Made by a program: the position numbers and the translations under genes. 63,768 bases of DNA, taken from an uncultured Lachnospira sp. (lineage in GTDB: Bacteria; Bacillota; Clostridia; Lachnospirales; Lachnospiraceae). The DNA is taken from contig CAJUBU010000018.1 of assembly GCA_910585095.1 (NCBI GenBank), forward strand, positions 1 to 63,768, written 5' to 3'. Under the pieces are notes generated by a model. The model saw only the letters and a list, made by a program, of their open reading frames with translations. It was not told where the DNA came from and made no database searches. Below are positions 17,104-25,863 of the stretch, one piece after another. Each line of letters starts with the position of its first letter. The stretch's first letter is position 1.

Positions 17104-17418
17104 ATGAAAAATGTGTTTTATATATTTATAGTTCTTACTGTCTTATTTTTATTTACAGCTTGCAGTAGTAAAACAGATAATAGAGCAACATTTCAGGCAA
17201 CGATATTAGAAATACATGACAATTATTATCTTGTTGAGCCAGTTGAAGGAAGTACAGAGCTTAATAGTGCAGACCAGATAACCATTTCTATAACAAATAT
17301 AAATATTTCATTAAAACCAAGAGTAGGAGATATACTGGAAATTGTGTATGATGGTGCAATTGCAGAATCCTATCCTGCACAAATTACCAATGTTTATAGT
17401 ATTCGAGTTATAAAATAA
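17104..17418 (+). CDS. Small lipoprotein of unknown function
   Basis: A 104-residue predicted lipoprotein. The signal peptide has a long hydrophobic core ending in lipobox LFTAC. The mature part looks like a small beta-barrel (TFQATILEIHDNYYLVEP, ITISITNINISLKPRVGDIL, EIVYDGAIAESYPAQITNVY), a form common in small Clostridial lipoproteins resembling an OB-fold. The start at 17104 follows GGGAG. No function can be assigned. Confidence 0.8.
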   Translation: MKNVFYIFIVLTVLFLFTACSSKTDNRATFQATILEIHDNYYLVEPVEGSTELNSADQITISITNINISLKPRVGDILEIVYDGAIAESYPAQITNVYSIRVIK

Positions 17419-17529
17419 GACAATAATGGAAATATTGTATCTTAAAGGAATTGTTCTTGAAAAACTTATTTTTGGTGGACGTGATGATAATAGAAATATT
17501 ATATTTTAAAGGCAGAGATTTATATAGAC

Positions 17530-17632
17530 ATATGGCCGTCGCACTAAGAAACATATATATAAGATATTGAAAACGTAGCTATCTATCAGTATCATATCTT
17601 GTATGTCAAATGCTTGTTGCGACAGCCTCATA
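17530..17632. repeat. Long imperfect inverted repeat with GGC.GTCGCA ends
   Basis: GGCCGTCGCACTAAG at the left and TTGCGACAGCC at the right form an imperfect 100-base inverted repeat between two convergent genes. The middle holds further imperfect pairing between ATATATAAGATATTGA and ATCATATCTTG. A related half (GAGGTTGTTGCAAAAAG) lies at the right edge of the window. A MITE or large bidirectional terminator is possible. Confidence 0.5.
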
Positions 17633-17645
17633 AAAAACAATATAA

Positions 17646-18473
17646 TTACATTCTTTTTTTTCTTTTACTTGAACGTATTGTTAAATAGGTAATAAGTGAA
17701 AGAATTAGGATCGGAATTAAAAGGGAGAGTACAGTTGATAAAATTTCTGTATAAAAAGGTGTGTCTCTCCATGATTTTTTAATCTCTTTATATTCAGCAG
17801 TGCTAACAATTTCCTTTAATTGATTTTTCATATCTTGAGTCAATTCGTTTTGATTAGTCTGTATAGCAAATGAAATAGCTTTTCCCTGCATAATGGTATA
17901 GTATTTTCGGACATAAATCGTCACTTCATTATTGGCTACAGAAGTTATATCTGTGACATAATAGTGCGTACCATTGAGTGTATCAATAAATGAATTGGTG
18001 ATAGTTTCTGTAACACTATCGTTTGCTATATTAGCCCATGTATCTACATAGTGTTGAAATTGACTTTCAAGTGTATCTTTGTCCATCTCATTAAAATTAA
18101 TATAATTGTTGGGCGCTTCTTTTCCGCTTACAAGAATTTCATAAATCACTTCATCTTTAGGTATAATTTCAAGGTATACATTATTGACTTTCATCAATGC
18201 TCGGAGTTGTTCCACATCTTCTGCACCTATCTTTTCAAGATAGGAATTGTTGGATGTAACATTTTGCGTAAAGGTTACTAAATTGTTAGGAACAGTAACA
18301 GCTACATCAATATCGGCAAGGTTAAAGGTTGAATATTGGTTTGAATTTTCGGCGTTAGTACTTGATGTGTTATCGTTAGCATGTACAAGGACAGGCTTTA
18401 TCATTGAAGTAATAGTGAATACAAAAACAGTAAATAGTGCTGTCAATAGGATAAATTTATTTTTTTTGTACAT
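17646..18473 (-). CDS. Exported protein with C-terminal membrane anchor, unknown function
   Basis: A 275-residue protein encoded against its neighbours. It has an N-terminal signal sequence (about 8-32, ending VLVHA), an extracellular domain of about 200 residues (FNLADIDVAVTVPNNLVTF, YYVTDITSVANNEVTIYVRK), a C-terminal membrane helix (ILSTVLSLLIPILILSLITY) and a basic tail RSSKRKKRM. This is the shape of a surface protein anchored at its C-terminus. No known domain was recognised. AAGAGG precedes the ATG, and a promoter candidate lies just upstream. Confidence 0.78.
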   Translation of the reverse strand: MYKKNKFILLTALFTVFVFTITSMIKPVLVHANDNTSSTNAENSNQYSTFNLADIDVAVTVPNNLVTFTQNVTSNNSYLEKIGAEDVEQLRALMKVNNVYLEIIPKDEVIYEILVSGKEAPNNYINFNEMDKDTLESQFQHYVDTWANIANDSVTETITNSFIDTLNGTHYYVTDITSVANNEVTIYVRKYYTIMQGKAISFAIQTNQNELTQDMKNQLKEIVSTAEYKEIKKSWRDTPFYTEILSTVLSLLIPILILSLITYLTIRSSKRKKRM

Positions 18474-18496
18474 TGTAGACCTCTTTTCCTTATTTT

Positions 18497-18525
18497 GTTA
18501 TATACCATATCACAGAACTTTACAA
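18497..18525 (-). promoter_or_regulatory. Candidate sigma-A promoter for the minus-strand membrane protein
   Basis: On the minus strand TTGTAA, a 17-base spacer and TATAAC, placed 23 bases upstream of the ATG of the exported protein gene. The -10 matches five of six consensus bases and the -35 four of six. Confidence 0.55.
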
Positions 18526-18586
18526 AAATCAATTTAACTGTTATTATATGTAAGATTAAGGTAAAAAACCATGCAGAAATAAGAAT

Positions 18587-18655
18587 AATGTGAAAAATAA
18601 ATGATTTCACATGCAAATTTAAGCATTAGATTCAAATTTGTAGATTATGGAAAGG
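18587..18655 (+). repeat. Family C leader before der
   Basis: Hairpin 1 is TGTGAAA/TTTCACA, hairpin 2 is ATGC/GCAT, followed by TAGATTCAAATTTGTAG and TTATGGAAAGG, which contains the Shine-Dalgarno. The same order with different hairpin 2 sequence precedes the gene at 32272. Confidence 0.6.
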
Positions 18656-18664
18656 TATGTTTAT

Positions 18665-19993
18665 ATGAGTAAACCGATTGTAGCTGTCGTAGGCAGACCC
18701 AACGTAGGCAAATCAACATTATTTAATGGTTTAGCAGGGCAGCAAATTTCTATTGTAAAAGATACGCCTGGTGTTACGAGGGATAGAATATATACAGATG
18801 TAACATGGCTTGATAAAGCGTTTACATTAATTGATACGGGCGGAATTGAGCCAGACAGCAGCGATGTTATTCTCTCACAGATGAGAGAACAGGCACAGAT
18901 TGCTATTGATACAGCGGATGTTATTATATTTATGACCGATGTACGGCAAGGTCTGGTTGATTCGGATGCAAAAGTGGCAGATATGTTAAGACGGTCTCAT
19001 AAGCCAATTGTTTTAGTAGTCAATAAGGTTGATAATTTTGAAAAGCAGATGCCCGATGTGTATGAATTTTACAATCTTGGAATTGGAGAGCCTATGCCGA
19101 TATCGGCTATATCAAAGCTAGGGCTTGGTGATATGCTTGATGAAGTGACAAAGTGGTTTCCAAAGGATAAAGATATACAGGAAGATGACGATAGACCAAA
19201 GATAGCAATTGTTGGAAAGCCTAATGTTGGAAAATCGTCCATTGTCAATAAATTGTTTGGCAAAAATAGAGTGATTGTATCCGATATTGCGGGAACAACA
19301 AGGGATGCTATTGATACCATCATAAACTATAAAGGACAAGATTACGTATTTATAGACACAGCGGGACTTCGCAGAAAAAGCAAAATTAAAGAAGAACTGG
19401 AACGATATAGTATTATTCGTACCGTTTCTGCAGTGGAGCGAGCTGATATTGTTATTGTTGTTATTGATGCCAACGAGGGCGTGACAGAGCAGGATGCAAA
19501 GATTGCAGGGATTGCACATGAACGTGGAAAAGGTATTATGATTGCAGTGAATAAATGGGATGCAATAGAAAAAGATGATAAGACTATATATCAATTTACC
19601 AATAAGATTAAAGAAACATTAAGTTTTATACCTTATGCAGAAATTTTATTTATATCAGCTAAGACGGGTCAGCGCTTAAATAAAATATATGAATTGATTG
19701 ATGCAATTGTTGAAAGTCAAAATATGAGAATCCCAACAGGCGTACTGAATGAAATTTTGACAGAAGCTGTTTCTATGCAGCAGCCTCCATCGGATAAGGG
19801 AAAGCGATTGCGAATTTATTATATGACTCAAGTTTCTGTAAAACCGCCAACATTTGTTATGTTTATTAATGATAAAAGTTTAACACACTTTTCATATACA
19901 AGGTATATCGAAAACAAAATTCGTGAAGCGTTTGGTTTTCGAGGAACAGCCATTCATTTTATTAATAGAGAGCGAAAAGGAAAGGAATTATGA
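18665..19993 (+). CDS. der: Ribosome-associated GTPase Der (EngA)
   Basis: A 442-residue protein with two tandem GTPase domains and a C-terminal KH-like domain. Domain 1: GRPNVGKSTLFN and DTGGIEP; domain 2: GKPNVGKSSIVNK, DTAGLRRKSKI and NKWDAIEKD. Der is essential for 50S subunit maturation. The start at 18665 was chosen from the spacing to GGAAAGG; ATG at 18647 overlaps that site. It overlaps plsY by four bases. Confidence 0.97.
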   Translation: MSKPIVAVVGRPNVGKSTLFNGLAGQQISIVKDTPGVTRDRIYTDVTWLDKAFTLIDTGGIEPDSSDVILSQMREQAQIAIDTADVIIFMTDVRQGLVDSDAKVADMLRRSHKPIVLVVNKVDNFEKQMPDVYEFYNLGIGEPMPISAISKLGLGDMLDEVTKWFPKDKDIQEDDDRPKIAIVGKPNVGKSSIVNKLFGKNRVIVSDIAGTTRDAIDTIINYKGQDYVFIDTAGLRRKSKIKEELERYSIIRTVSAVERADIVIVVIDANEGVTEQDAKIAGIAHERGKGIMIAVNKWDAIEKDDKTIYQFTNKIKETLSFIPYAEILFISAKTGQRLNKIYELIDAIVESQNMRIPTGVLNEILTEAVSMQQPPSDKGKRLRIYYMTQVSVKPPTFVMFINDKSLTHFSYTRYIENKIREAFGFRGTAIHFINRERKGKEL

Positions 19994-20649
19994 CAGAACG
20001 TATAATATGTATTATAATAGGATATTTTATAGGCGCTATTATTCAAACAGGTTATTGGATTGGTCGTTTTTCTCATATTGATATTAGAAATTATGGAAGC
20101 GGCAATGCTGGAACGACAAATGTTATGAGAAATCTTGGAAAGAAAGCAGGATTGATAACATATGCTTTTGATATGTTGAAAGTTCTTCTTTCAGATGTTA
20201 TAATTCATTTTCTATTTGGAAATAATTTAGGTAATGAGATGCTTTTATTTTTATATAGTGGATTTGGTGTTGTTTTAGGGCATAATTTTCCATTTTATTT
20301 AAATTTTAAAGGCGGAAAGGGAATTGCAGCTTCCTCAGGTGTTATTATATCGCTGTTCGTTTTTCCAAAACATTGCTGGCTTTTTACGATTGTTGGAATG
20401 ATAATATTTGGCTCTGTAACTTATTTTTCAAAATACGTTTCCGTAGGTTCATTGACAGCATTAACGGTATGGTTTCTGCAATTTTGCCTGTGGATTGCTA
20501 TAGGCTGGCTGCCATTGTCAACAAGAGATGCCGTTGAGGGTTGTATTCTTGTGTTTATTATTACCGCGTTGGGATTTATAAGGCATCGCAGCAATCTTGT
20601 AAGGCTTGCCAATGGTACAGAACGAAAGATAGGTCAGAAAAAAGAGTAG
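19990..20649 (+). CDS. plsY: Glycerol-3-phosphate acyltransferase PlsY
   Basis: A 219-residue integral membrane enzyme that acylates glycerol 3-phosphate with acyl phosphate, the first step of phospholipid synthesis. The three conserved loops are present: YGSGNAGTTNVMRNLGKKAG, GHNFPFYLNFKGGKG and the later SKYVSVGSLTA region. Several membrane helices are visible. It overlaps der and is followed by gpsA, which makes its substrate. Confidence 0.95.
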   Translation: MTERIICIIIGYFIGAIIQTGYWIGRFSHIDIRNYGSGNAGTTNVMRNLGKKAGLITYAFDMLKVLLSDVIIHFLFGNNLGNEMLLFLYSGFGVVLGHNFPFYLNFKGGKGIAASSGVIISLFVFPKHCWLFTIVGMIIFGSVTYFSKYVSVGSLTALTVWFLQFCLWIAIGWLPLSTRDAVEGCILVFIITALGFIRHRSNLVRLANGTERKIGQKKE

Positions 20650-20663
20650 AATGGAGAATTTGT

Positions 20664-21674
20664 ATGGCAAATATAAGTATTTTGGGGGAAGGAAGCTGGG
20701 GCTTGGGTCTGGCAATTTTACTTTATAACAATAGACACCATGTCAAAGTTTGGTCCATCTTTCCTGATAAGATAGAAGTGTTGAATAAAGTAAGGCAAAA
20801 TGAGACTGCTCTTCCAGGTGTTATTATTCCTGAAGCGGTGGAATTTACGGCAGATGTGCAAGAGACAATAGAGGGGAGCGATGTTATTGTTATGGCGGTT
20901 GCTTCACCTTACACAAGGTCAACATCAAAGCTGATTGCTCCTTATGTTAAAAGTGGTCAATATATTGTAAATGTTGCAAAAGGTATTGAAAATGATACAT
21001 TGATGACGCTGTGTCAGATAGTAGAACAAGAAGTGCCACAGGCAACGGTAGCGGTTCTTTCTGGACCAAGCCATGCAGAGGAAGTTAGTCGTGGCATACC
21101 AACTTCTTGTGTTGTGGGAACGCATAAAAAAGAAGATGCCGAATATCTCCAAAATTTATTTATGAATGATGTATTTCGTGTATATACAAATCCAGATATG
21201 CTTGGTATCTGTATAGGAGGTGCGCTTAAAAATGTTATTGCATTGGCTTCTGGTATTGCAGATGGTTTGGGATATGGCGATAATTCAAAAGCGGCATTGA
21301 TAACAAGAGGTATTGCAGAAATTGGACGTCTTGGCATAGCAATGGGAGCAGACCCTATGACATTTGTCGGTTTATCCGGAATTGGCGATTTGGTTGTCAC
21401 ATGTGCCAGTATGCACAGTCGTAATAGAAGAGCAGGTATTTTAATTGGAAAAGGTTATACAAAAGATGCGGCGATGAAAGAGGTTCAAATGGTGGTGGAA
21501 GGCGTACATTCGGCGAAGGCAGCCTATCTTTTATCACAAAAGTATCATGTTGAGATGCCTATTGTAGAACAGGTTAATGAGATATTGTTTCATGGCAAAA
21601 GTCCAGCCAATGCAGTAAAAGAATTGATGTTAAGAGATAAAAAGATAGAGAGTGACAATATAAAATGGAATTGA
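20664..21674 (+). CDS. gpsA: NAD(P)-dependent glycerol-3-phosphate dehydrogenase
   Basis: A 336-residue enzyme that reduces dihydroxyacetone phosphate to sn-glycerol 3-phosphate for PlsY. The Rossmann motif is GEGSWGLGLAILL, close to the usual GAGSWGTALA. VNVAKGIE contains the catalytic-site Lys, and the C-terminal domain has GGALKNVIALASGIADGLGY, NSKAALITRG and VTCASMHSRNRRAG. The start at 20664 follows ATGGAG; the frame runs upstream inside plsY without a site. Confidence 0.96.
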   Translation: MANISILGEGSWGLGLAILLYNNRHHVKVWSIFPDKIEVLNKVRQNETALPGVIIPEAVEFTADVQETIEGSDVIVMAVASPYTRSTSKLIAPYVKSGQYIVNVAKGIENDTLMTLCQIVEQEVPQATVAVLSGPSHAEEVSRGIPTSCVVGTHKKEDAEYLQNLFMNDVFRVYTNPDMLGICIGGALKNVIALASGIADGLGYGDNSKAALITRGIAEIGRLGIAMGADPMTFVGLSGIGDLVVTCASMHSRNRRAGILIGKGYTKDAAMKEVQMVVEGVHSAKAAYLLSQKYHVEMPIVEQVNEILFHGKSPANAVKELMLRDKKIESDNIKWN

Positions 21675-21720
21675 TTGGATAAGAGCAAATGGATGCTTTT
21701 GTCCTATGAAAGGAAAAAAT

Positions 21721-22278
21721 ATGCGTGTAATTGCAGGCACGGCAAGAAGCCTGCCTTTAAAGTGTGTTGAGGGGTTAGAAACCCGACCTACAACGGATAG
21801 AATAAAAGAGACCTTATTTAATATCCTTCAAAGCGATATAGCAGGCGCAAGGTTTCTTGATTTATTTTCAGGAAGCGGAGCTATTGGAATTGAGGCATTA
21901 AGTCGAGGAGCAAGACAGGCGGTTTTGATTGAAAGCTCAAAAAAATGTGTAAACTGTATAAAAGAAAATCTTGCATTTACACATTTAAGCAATAAGGCAA
22001 TTGTTATGGAACAAGATGTGATAACTGCATTAAATCGTATGCCGTCAAAAGAAGTTTTTGATATTATATTTATCGATGCGCCTTACAGACAAGGATATGA
22101 CAAAGAAGTGCTGAATGTATTGCGAAATGCCCCTTTTATAGACTCCTATACGATGATTATTGTAGAGGAAGCCATTGATACGGATTTTTCTTACATAGAT
22201 GAAGATTTTGGATTTCGCATAACAAAAATAAAAAAATATAAAACCAATAAACATGTATTTTTAAATGCAATATTGTGA
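21721..22278 (+). CDS. rsmD: 16S rRNA (guanine-N2)-methyltransferase RsmD
   Basis: A 185-residue methyltransferase for G966 of 16S rRNA. Motifs: MRVIAGTARSLPL, RPTTDRIKETLFNIL, SAM-binding DLFSGSGAIGIEALSRGA, and catalytic IFIDAPYRQGYD, where DAPY replaces the commoner DPPY. It is directly upstream of coaD, the same pairing as ylbH-ylbI in Bacillus. AAAGGA precedes the ATG at 21721. Confidence 0.94.
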   Translation: MRVIAGTARSLPLKCVEGLETRPTTDRIKETLFNILQSDIAGARFLDLFSGSGAIGIEALSRGARQAVLIESSKKCVNCIKENLAFTHLSNKAIVMEQDVITALNRMPSKEVFDIIFIDAPYRQGYDKEVLNVLRNAPFIDSYTMIIVEEAIDTDFSYIDEDFGFRITKIKKYKTNKHVFLNAIL

Positions 22279-22351
22279 AAGATAGTTTAAGGTTGAAACC
22301 AATAAAATTTATGTTTTATAGTAATTTTATTGTTATAATAATGTTTGACCG

Positions 22352-22438
22352 CGAGATTTGTGTCTGTGTGCTGCTTGTCACAAACTCGTAAGAATGTTTC
22401 ATTCTTTGTACAAAAGTGGCGCAGAAATAGGAGTAATC
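22352..22438 (+). promoter_or_regulatory. Leader pseudoknot B3 before coaD
   Basis: Stem 1: CGAG, bulged A, TTTGTG (22352-22362) with CACAAA, CTCG (22379-22388). Loop GCTGCTT (22370-22376) pairs with AAGTGGC (22414-22420) using two G-U pairs. The connecting segment forms its own AAGAATG/CATTCTT hairpin. The tail GCAGAAATAGGAG gives the Shine-Dalgarno. The B6 copy keeps the bulged A but changes the lower stem to GCAAG/CTTGC. Confidence 0.7.
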
Positions 22439-22918
22439 ATGAAAAGTGCAATTTATCCGGGAAGTTTTGACCCTGTGACACTTGGACATGTTGATATTAT
22501 TAAGCGTTCTGCTGGATTGACTGATAAATTGATTGTAGGGGTCTTAAATAATAGTACGAAAACTCCATTGTTTTCAGTTGAAGAACGTGTTAATATGTTA
22601 AAAAATGTAACAAGGAAGATTCCCAATGTAGAGGTGGTGAGTTTTACAGGACTTCTTGTAGATTTTGCCAAAGAAAAAGACTGTCATGTAATTATAAGAG
22701 GGTTGCGGGCAGTGACGGATTTTGAATATGAGCTTGCAATGGCACAGACAAACCGAGTTGCAAATCCTGATGTTGATACAATATTTTTAACAACAAGCCT
22801 TAAATATGCGTATTTAAGTTCAAGCATTGTAAAAGAAATGGCTCAATATAATGGTGATATAAGTAAATTTGTACCAGAAGAGGTAATTGAACAGATTTAC
22901 AGTAAATATGGAAGATGA
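22439..22918 (+). CDS. coaD: Phosphopantetheine adenylyltransferase
   Basis: A 159-residue CoaD that adenylates 4'-phosphopantetheine in coenzyme A synthesis. It has YPGSFDPVTLGHVDIIKR with the TxGH nucleotide-binding motif, RGLRAVTDFEYELAMAQTNR and YAYLSSSIVKEMAQ. The start at 22439 is fixed by the conserved N-terminus and AGGAG. It lies behind a B-type leader. Confidence 0.97.
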   Translation: MKSAIYPGSFDPVTLGHVDIIKRSAGLTDKLIVGVLNNSTKTPLFSVEERVNMLKNVTRKIPNVEVVSFTGLLVDFAKEKDCHVIIRGLRAVTDFEYELAMAQTNRVANPDVDTIFLTTSLKYAYLSSSIVKEMAQYNGDISKFVPEEVIEQIYSKYGR

Positions 22919-22936
22919 TTTAAAGGGAGATATACC

Positions 22937-23596
22937 ATGAGTAGAATAGAACAGCTTATAAGTGACATAGAAGCGTACATAGAGAATTGTAAATTTCAAA
23001 AATTTTCTGCAACAAAAATCATTGTTGATAAAGAGCAGCTTGAAGATATGTTAACAGAGCTAAGAATGAGAACTCCTGATGAAATTAAAAAATATCAAAA
23101 GATTATGAACAACAAAGAGGCAATTCTGAATGAGGCAAATGAACAGGCAGACAAGATGCGCAAGGAAGCAAAAGCACAGGCAGATGCGATATTAAATCAA
23201 GCCCAGATACATACAGCAGAACTTATCAGTGAACATGAAGTGATGCAGCAGGCTTATGACCAAGCCAATCAACTTATTGACAGTTCAAGAGCGCAGGCAC
23301 AAGCAATTATTGACAGGGCGGCACAAAATGCGTATAGCATACGCACAGGTGCGATTGATTATACCGATGAGATGCTCTCCAGATTACAATATATTATTGA
23401 ACATTCCATTAAAGATAATAAACGCCATTATGAAACATTGATTAATGACTTAGAATCCATGTTAGCTGTTGTTACAAATAATCGAAATGAATTAAAAAAT
23501 AATAATGAGGAAGAAACCGTTGAAACACAAGAAAGTACAGAGCAAGAAGCAGATACACAACAAAATATGTCTACAGAGATAGAAGGTCAACAATAA
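22937..23596 (+). CDS. Coiled-coil protein, unknown function (Lachnospiraceae-type)
   Basis: A 219-residue soluble protein. Residues 50-150 form a long charged coiled coil rich in Ala, Glu, Gln and Lys (ANEQADKMRKEAKAQADA, AQAQAIIDRAAQ), resembling the b subunit of ATP synthase or DivIVA-like proteins. The C-terminal 45 residues are acidic and low complexity. It follows coaD by 18 bases and is probably in the same transcript; a position next to rsmD-coaD is common in the group. A role in cell shape or division is only a guess. Confidence 0.72.
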   Translation: MSRIEQLISDIEAYIENCKFQKFSATKIIVDKEQLEDMLTELRMRTPDEIKKYQKIMNNKEAILNEANEQADKMRKEAKAQADAILNQAQIHTAELISEHEVMQQAYDQANQLIDSSRAQAQAIIDRAAQNAYSIRTGAIDYTDEMLSRLQYIIEHSIKDNKRHYETLINDLESMLAVVTNNRNELKNNNEEETVETQESTEQEADTQQNMSTEIEGQQ

Positions 23597-23670
23597 AAAA
23601 GGTTTGCTATGTAGCTTTAGCAAATTTATAAAATAAACTTGCTGAAAGATTAAATTTTTCTGTAAAGTAA

Positions 23671-23703
23671 AAAATACTCTTGGGTTAGCCCAAGAGTATT
23701 TTT
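23671..23703. terminator. Bidirectional terminator with the ylbJ stop codon in its loop
   Basis: AAATACTCTTGGG / CCCAAGAGTATTT, a 13-bp perfect stem with a four-base loop and T runs on both strands, between two convergent genes. The loop bases 23685-23687 are the complement of the ylbJ TAA stop. Confidence 0.9.
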
Positions 23704-24665
23704 GCAGTCAGTATCGTTACGATAACATACAATATTTTGCCCGATAGATATTTTTTAATATGAACATACTCTCTTCCAATTCCAATAGTCTGCATCAGTG
23801 TTGAAATGCCTCCAAACGCGTTGATGGCAAGGATAAGTATCGCTTTATTTGTCACCGGAATGTGCATATTGTTGATATAAAAAATTCCATTTGTAATTTC
23901 TGCAATGCCACAGGCAAGATTGCGATACAATTCAGGAATAAAATATATACTATATATATAATTTGATATACAAGAAAAAATAACGATATATCCGCCTAGT
24001 TTTAACATGTTCTTGACAGTTCTGCCCATTTCTTCATCAATAATAGAACTCCAATTGATTGAAGCATGGTTTTTTATATTTTCCATGTTCGTATTTTCTT
24101 GGTCTTTTTTGATATTCTTTTTTTTATTAGTAGAAGCGGCTTGCGAAGCAGGACTGCTGTTGTCAGACATAAAGATGGCTTGTGAAGCAGGACATTTGTT
24201 GTCTATTAGCTTTTCATAAACAATTAAAATTCCCAGACAGATAAATACAGGTAAATATGTACACAACAGTAAGAGGGATATATTTATCTTATTAAAACAA
24301 GACATGGTAAATACGTAATTGAGCATAAAAGAAGGGCTTGAAATATTGCATAATGGCATTATCCGCATAAGTAAAGGGTCTGGCTTGTTGTTGCGGCAGT
24401 ATGCTGCAATTAATATGCCGCCAACTGGAAAACCGCACAGTACGCCTGCTAAAATAATATAACTGTATATAAAGGACTTTTTTATTGGAAAAATGCGCAG
24501 CACAATAGAAGATAGCAGTGCGGCTGGAAAAAGACCAGGCAATACAGTGAATGCCCATAATTTTAATCCTAAAATAGTACCGTTGAAAGCATCATGCGGC
24601 GTGATGATAACAGTAAAAAGGAGGACTACAAATACTGCAAGAAGCAATTTATTTAATTTTTTCAT
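23685..24665 (-). CDS. ylbJ: Sporulation integral membrane protein YlbJ
   Basis: A 326-residue multi-pass membrane protein with nucleoside-recognition (gate) family features: LWAFTVLPGLFPAALLSSIV, AGVLCGFPVGGILIAAYCRN and LKLGGYIVIFSCISNYI. In Bacillus YlbJ (SpoVV) is a sporulation protein linked to dipicolinate movement across the outer forespore membrane. Residues 170-200 are a Ser/Ala/Lys-rich hydrophilic loop. It lies next to coaD as in Bacillus, but inverted. TGGAG precedes the ATG on the minus strand. Confidence 0.88.
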   Translation of the reverse strand: MKKLNKLLLAVFVVLLFTVIITPHDAFNGTILGLKLWAFTVLPGLFPAALLSSIVLRIFPIKKSFIYSYIILAGVLCGFPVGGILIAAYCRNNKPDPLLMRIMPLCNISSPSFMLNYVFTMSCFNKINISLLLLCTYLPVFICLGILIVYEKLIDNKCPASQAIFMSDNSSPASQAASTNKKKNIKKDQENTNMENIKNHASINWSSIIDEEMGRTVKNMLKLGGYIVIFSCISNYIYSIYFIPELYRNLACGIAEITNGIFYINNMHIPVTNKAILILAINAFGGISTLMQTIGIGREYVHIKKYLSGKILYVIVTILTAKILLG

Positions 24666-24798
24666 AGTTCGTCTCCATGCTGAGACTGGTTTTTTAGTAC
24701 AATATATGAAAAGGTAATATTAAATATTTATAAAATTTAAAAGATGTTTATTATTTTTATAAGTTATGTTATAATTTAGCGAAAAGCGATAATGAGGA

Positions 24799-24847
24799 TT
24801 AGTGTGAAAAATGAATTATTTCACAAGTTAAATAAAATTTAACTAAC
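24799..24847 (+). repeat. Family C hairpins before the alarmone synthetase leader
   Basis: GTGTGAAAAAT...ATTTCACA followed by AGTTAAAT/ATTTAACT, two adjacent hairpins, joined directly to the B4 pseudoknot. It shows that C and B modules combine. Confidence 0.6.
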
Positions 24848-24849
24848 AA

Positions 24850-24946
24850 TTTGTGTCTATATGTTGCTTGACACAAAATTGTAAAAACAAAATTTCAAAA
24901 ATTTTGTTTTTTGCGCAAGAAAGCAGCGCAGAAATGAGGATTGATT
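24850..24946 (+). promoter_or_regulatory. Leader pseudoknot B4 before the small alarmone synthetase
   Basis: Stem 1: TTTGTGTC (24850-24857) with GACACAAA (24870-24877). Loop GTTGCTT (24863-24869) pairs with AAGCAGC (24921-24927), seven positions with one G-U. The connecting segment forms an AAAACAAAATTT/AAATTTTGTTTT hairpin. The tail is GCAGAAATGAGGATT. Confidence 0.7.
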
Positions 24947-25750
24947 ATGGAATTACAATTATGGAAAGAGATTCTTACTCCTTATGATTTGGCAGTGGAA
25001 GAGCTGACTGTTAAATTTAATCATATTATTAAGGAATATCGGCAGCAGGGATGTTATTCACCGATTGAACAAGTAACTGGCAGAGTAAAAAGTATTTCGA
25101 GCATTATTGGTAAAGCGCAGAAAAAACATATTGCGATGAATGAAATTGAAGAACGCGTAGAAGATATTGCTGGAATAAGACTGATATGTCAATTTGTCAA
25201 TGACATTTATTCGGTTGTGGAGTTGATTCGCAATCGAAGCGATATGAAAGTTAAAAGTGAAAAAGACTATATAACGCATATGAAAGAAAGCGGTTATAGA
25301 AGCTACCATATCATTGTAATGTACAGTGTAGAGACAACGACAGGTACAAAAGAAATTCCAGTAGAGATACAAATTAGAACATTAGGTATGAATTTTTGGG
25401 CGATAATTGAACATTCTCTGCAATATAAGTATCAGGGAAATATACCATCTTATGTTAAAGAGCGTTTAACGAGTGCATCAAAAGCCATTATTACATTAGA
25501 TAATGAGATGGAATCCATCCATGATGATGTGATTGATGCACAAAATTACTATTATATTCGCGCGAATATTGTATCGGATATTTTAGGTAACATACAAAAT
25601 TTATATAAATGTGTCAATAAAAAAGAAATTGAAAAAATACAGGATGAATTTTATGAGATATATCAAGGCGGAGATATCAGTAAATTAGAGCAGTTTAATA
25701 AACAGCTTGATATTGTTGCCGAGAGTTATCGAATGCAGTCTATGACATAG
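24947..25750 (+). CDS. Small alarmone synthetase, RelQ/YjbM-like
   Basis: A 267-residue single-domain (p)ppGpp synthetase without HD hydrolase, ACT or TGS domains. Motifs of the RelA/SpoT synthetase fold: GRVKSISSIIGK, VEDIAGIRLICQF, HMKESGYRSYHIIV and EIQIRTLGMNFWAIIEHSL. It makes (p)ppGpp from GTP/GDP and ATP in the stringent response. It is close in length to YjbM/RelQ but with a longer C-terminal helical extension. The Shine-Dalgarno belongs to a B leader. Confidence 0.9.
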   Translation: MELQLWKEILTPYDLAVEELTVKFNHIIKEYRQQGCYSPIEQVTGRVKSISSIIGKAQKKHIAMNEIEERVEDIAGIRLICQFVNDIYSVVELIRNRSDMKVKSEKDYITHMKESGYRSYHIIVMYSVETTTGTKEIPVEIQIRTLGMNFWAIIEHSLQYKYQGNIPSYVKERLTSASKAIITLDNEMESIHDDVIDAQNYYYIRANIVSDILGNIQNLYKCVNKKEIEKIQDEFYEIYQGGDISKLEQFNKQLDIVAESYRMQSMT

Positions 25751-25756
25751 AGTATT

Positions 25757-25863
25757 TATAGGTTATAAGCAAGCAAAGCGGATTGTGGATATCTGCTTGA
25801 TACAAGGTTGCTAAAACAACTTAAAGATTCTTGCACAAAAACAGCGAAGAAATGGGGATTACT
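25757..25863 (+). promoter_or_regulatory. Family A fragment fused to leader pseudoknot B5
   Basis: A repeat A fragment (AGCAAGCAAAGCGGATTG...) runs into a B-like leader. Stem 1 is TTGTG (25783-25787) with TACAA (25801-25805). Loop CTGCTT (25793-25798) pairs with AAACAG (25839-25844) with one mismatch. A GTTG/CAAC hairpin lies between. The tail AGAAATGGGGATT precedes the ATG. This is the weakest B copy. Confidence 0.45.
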
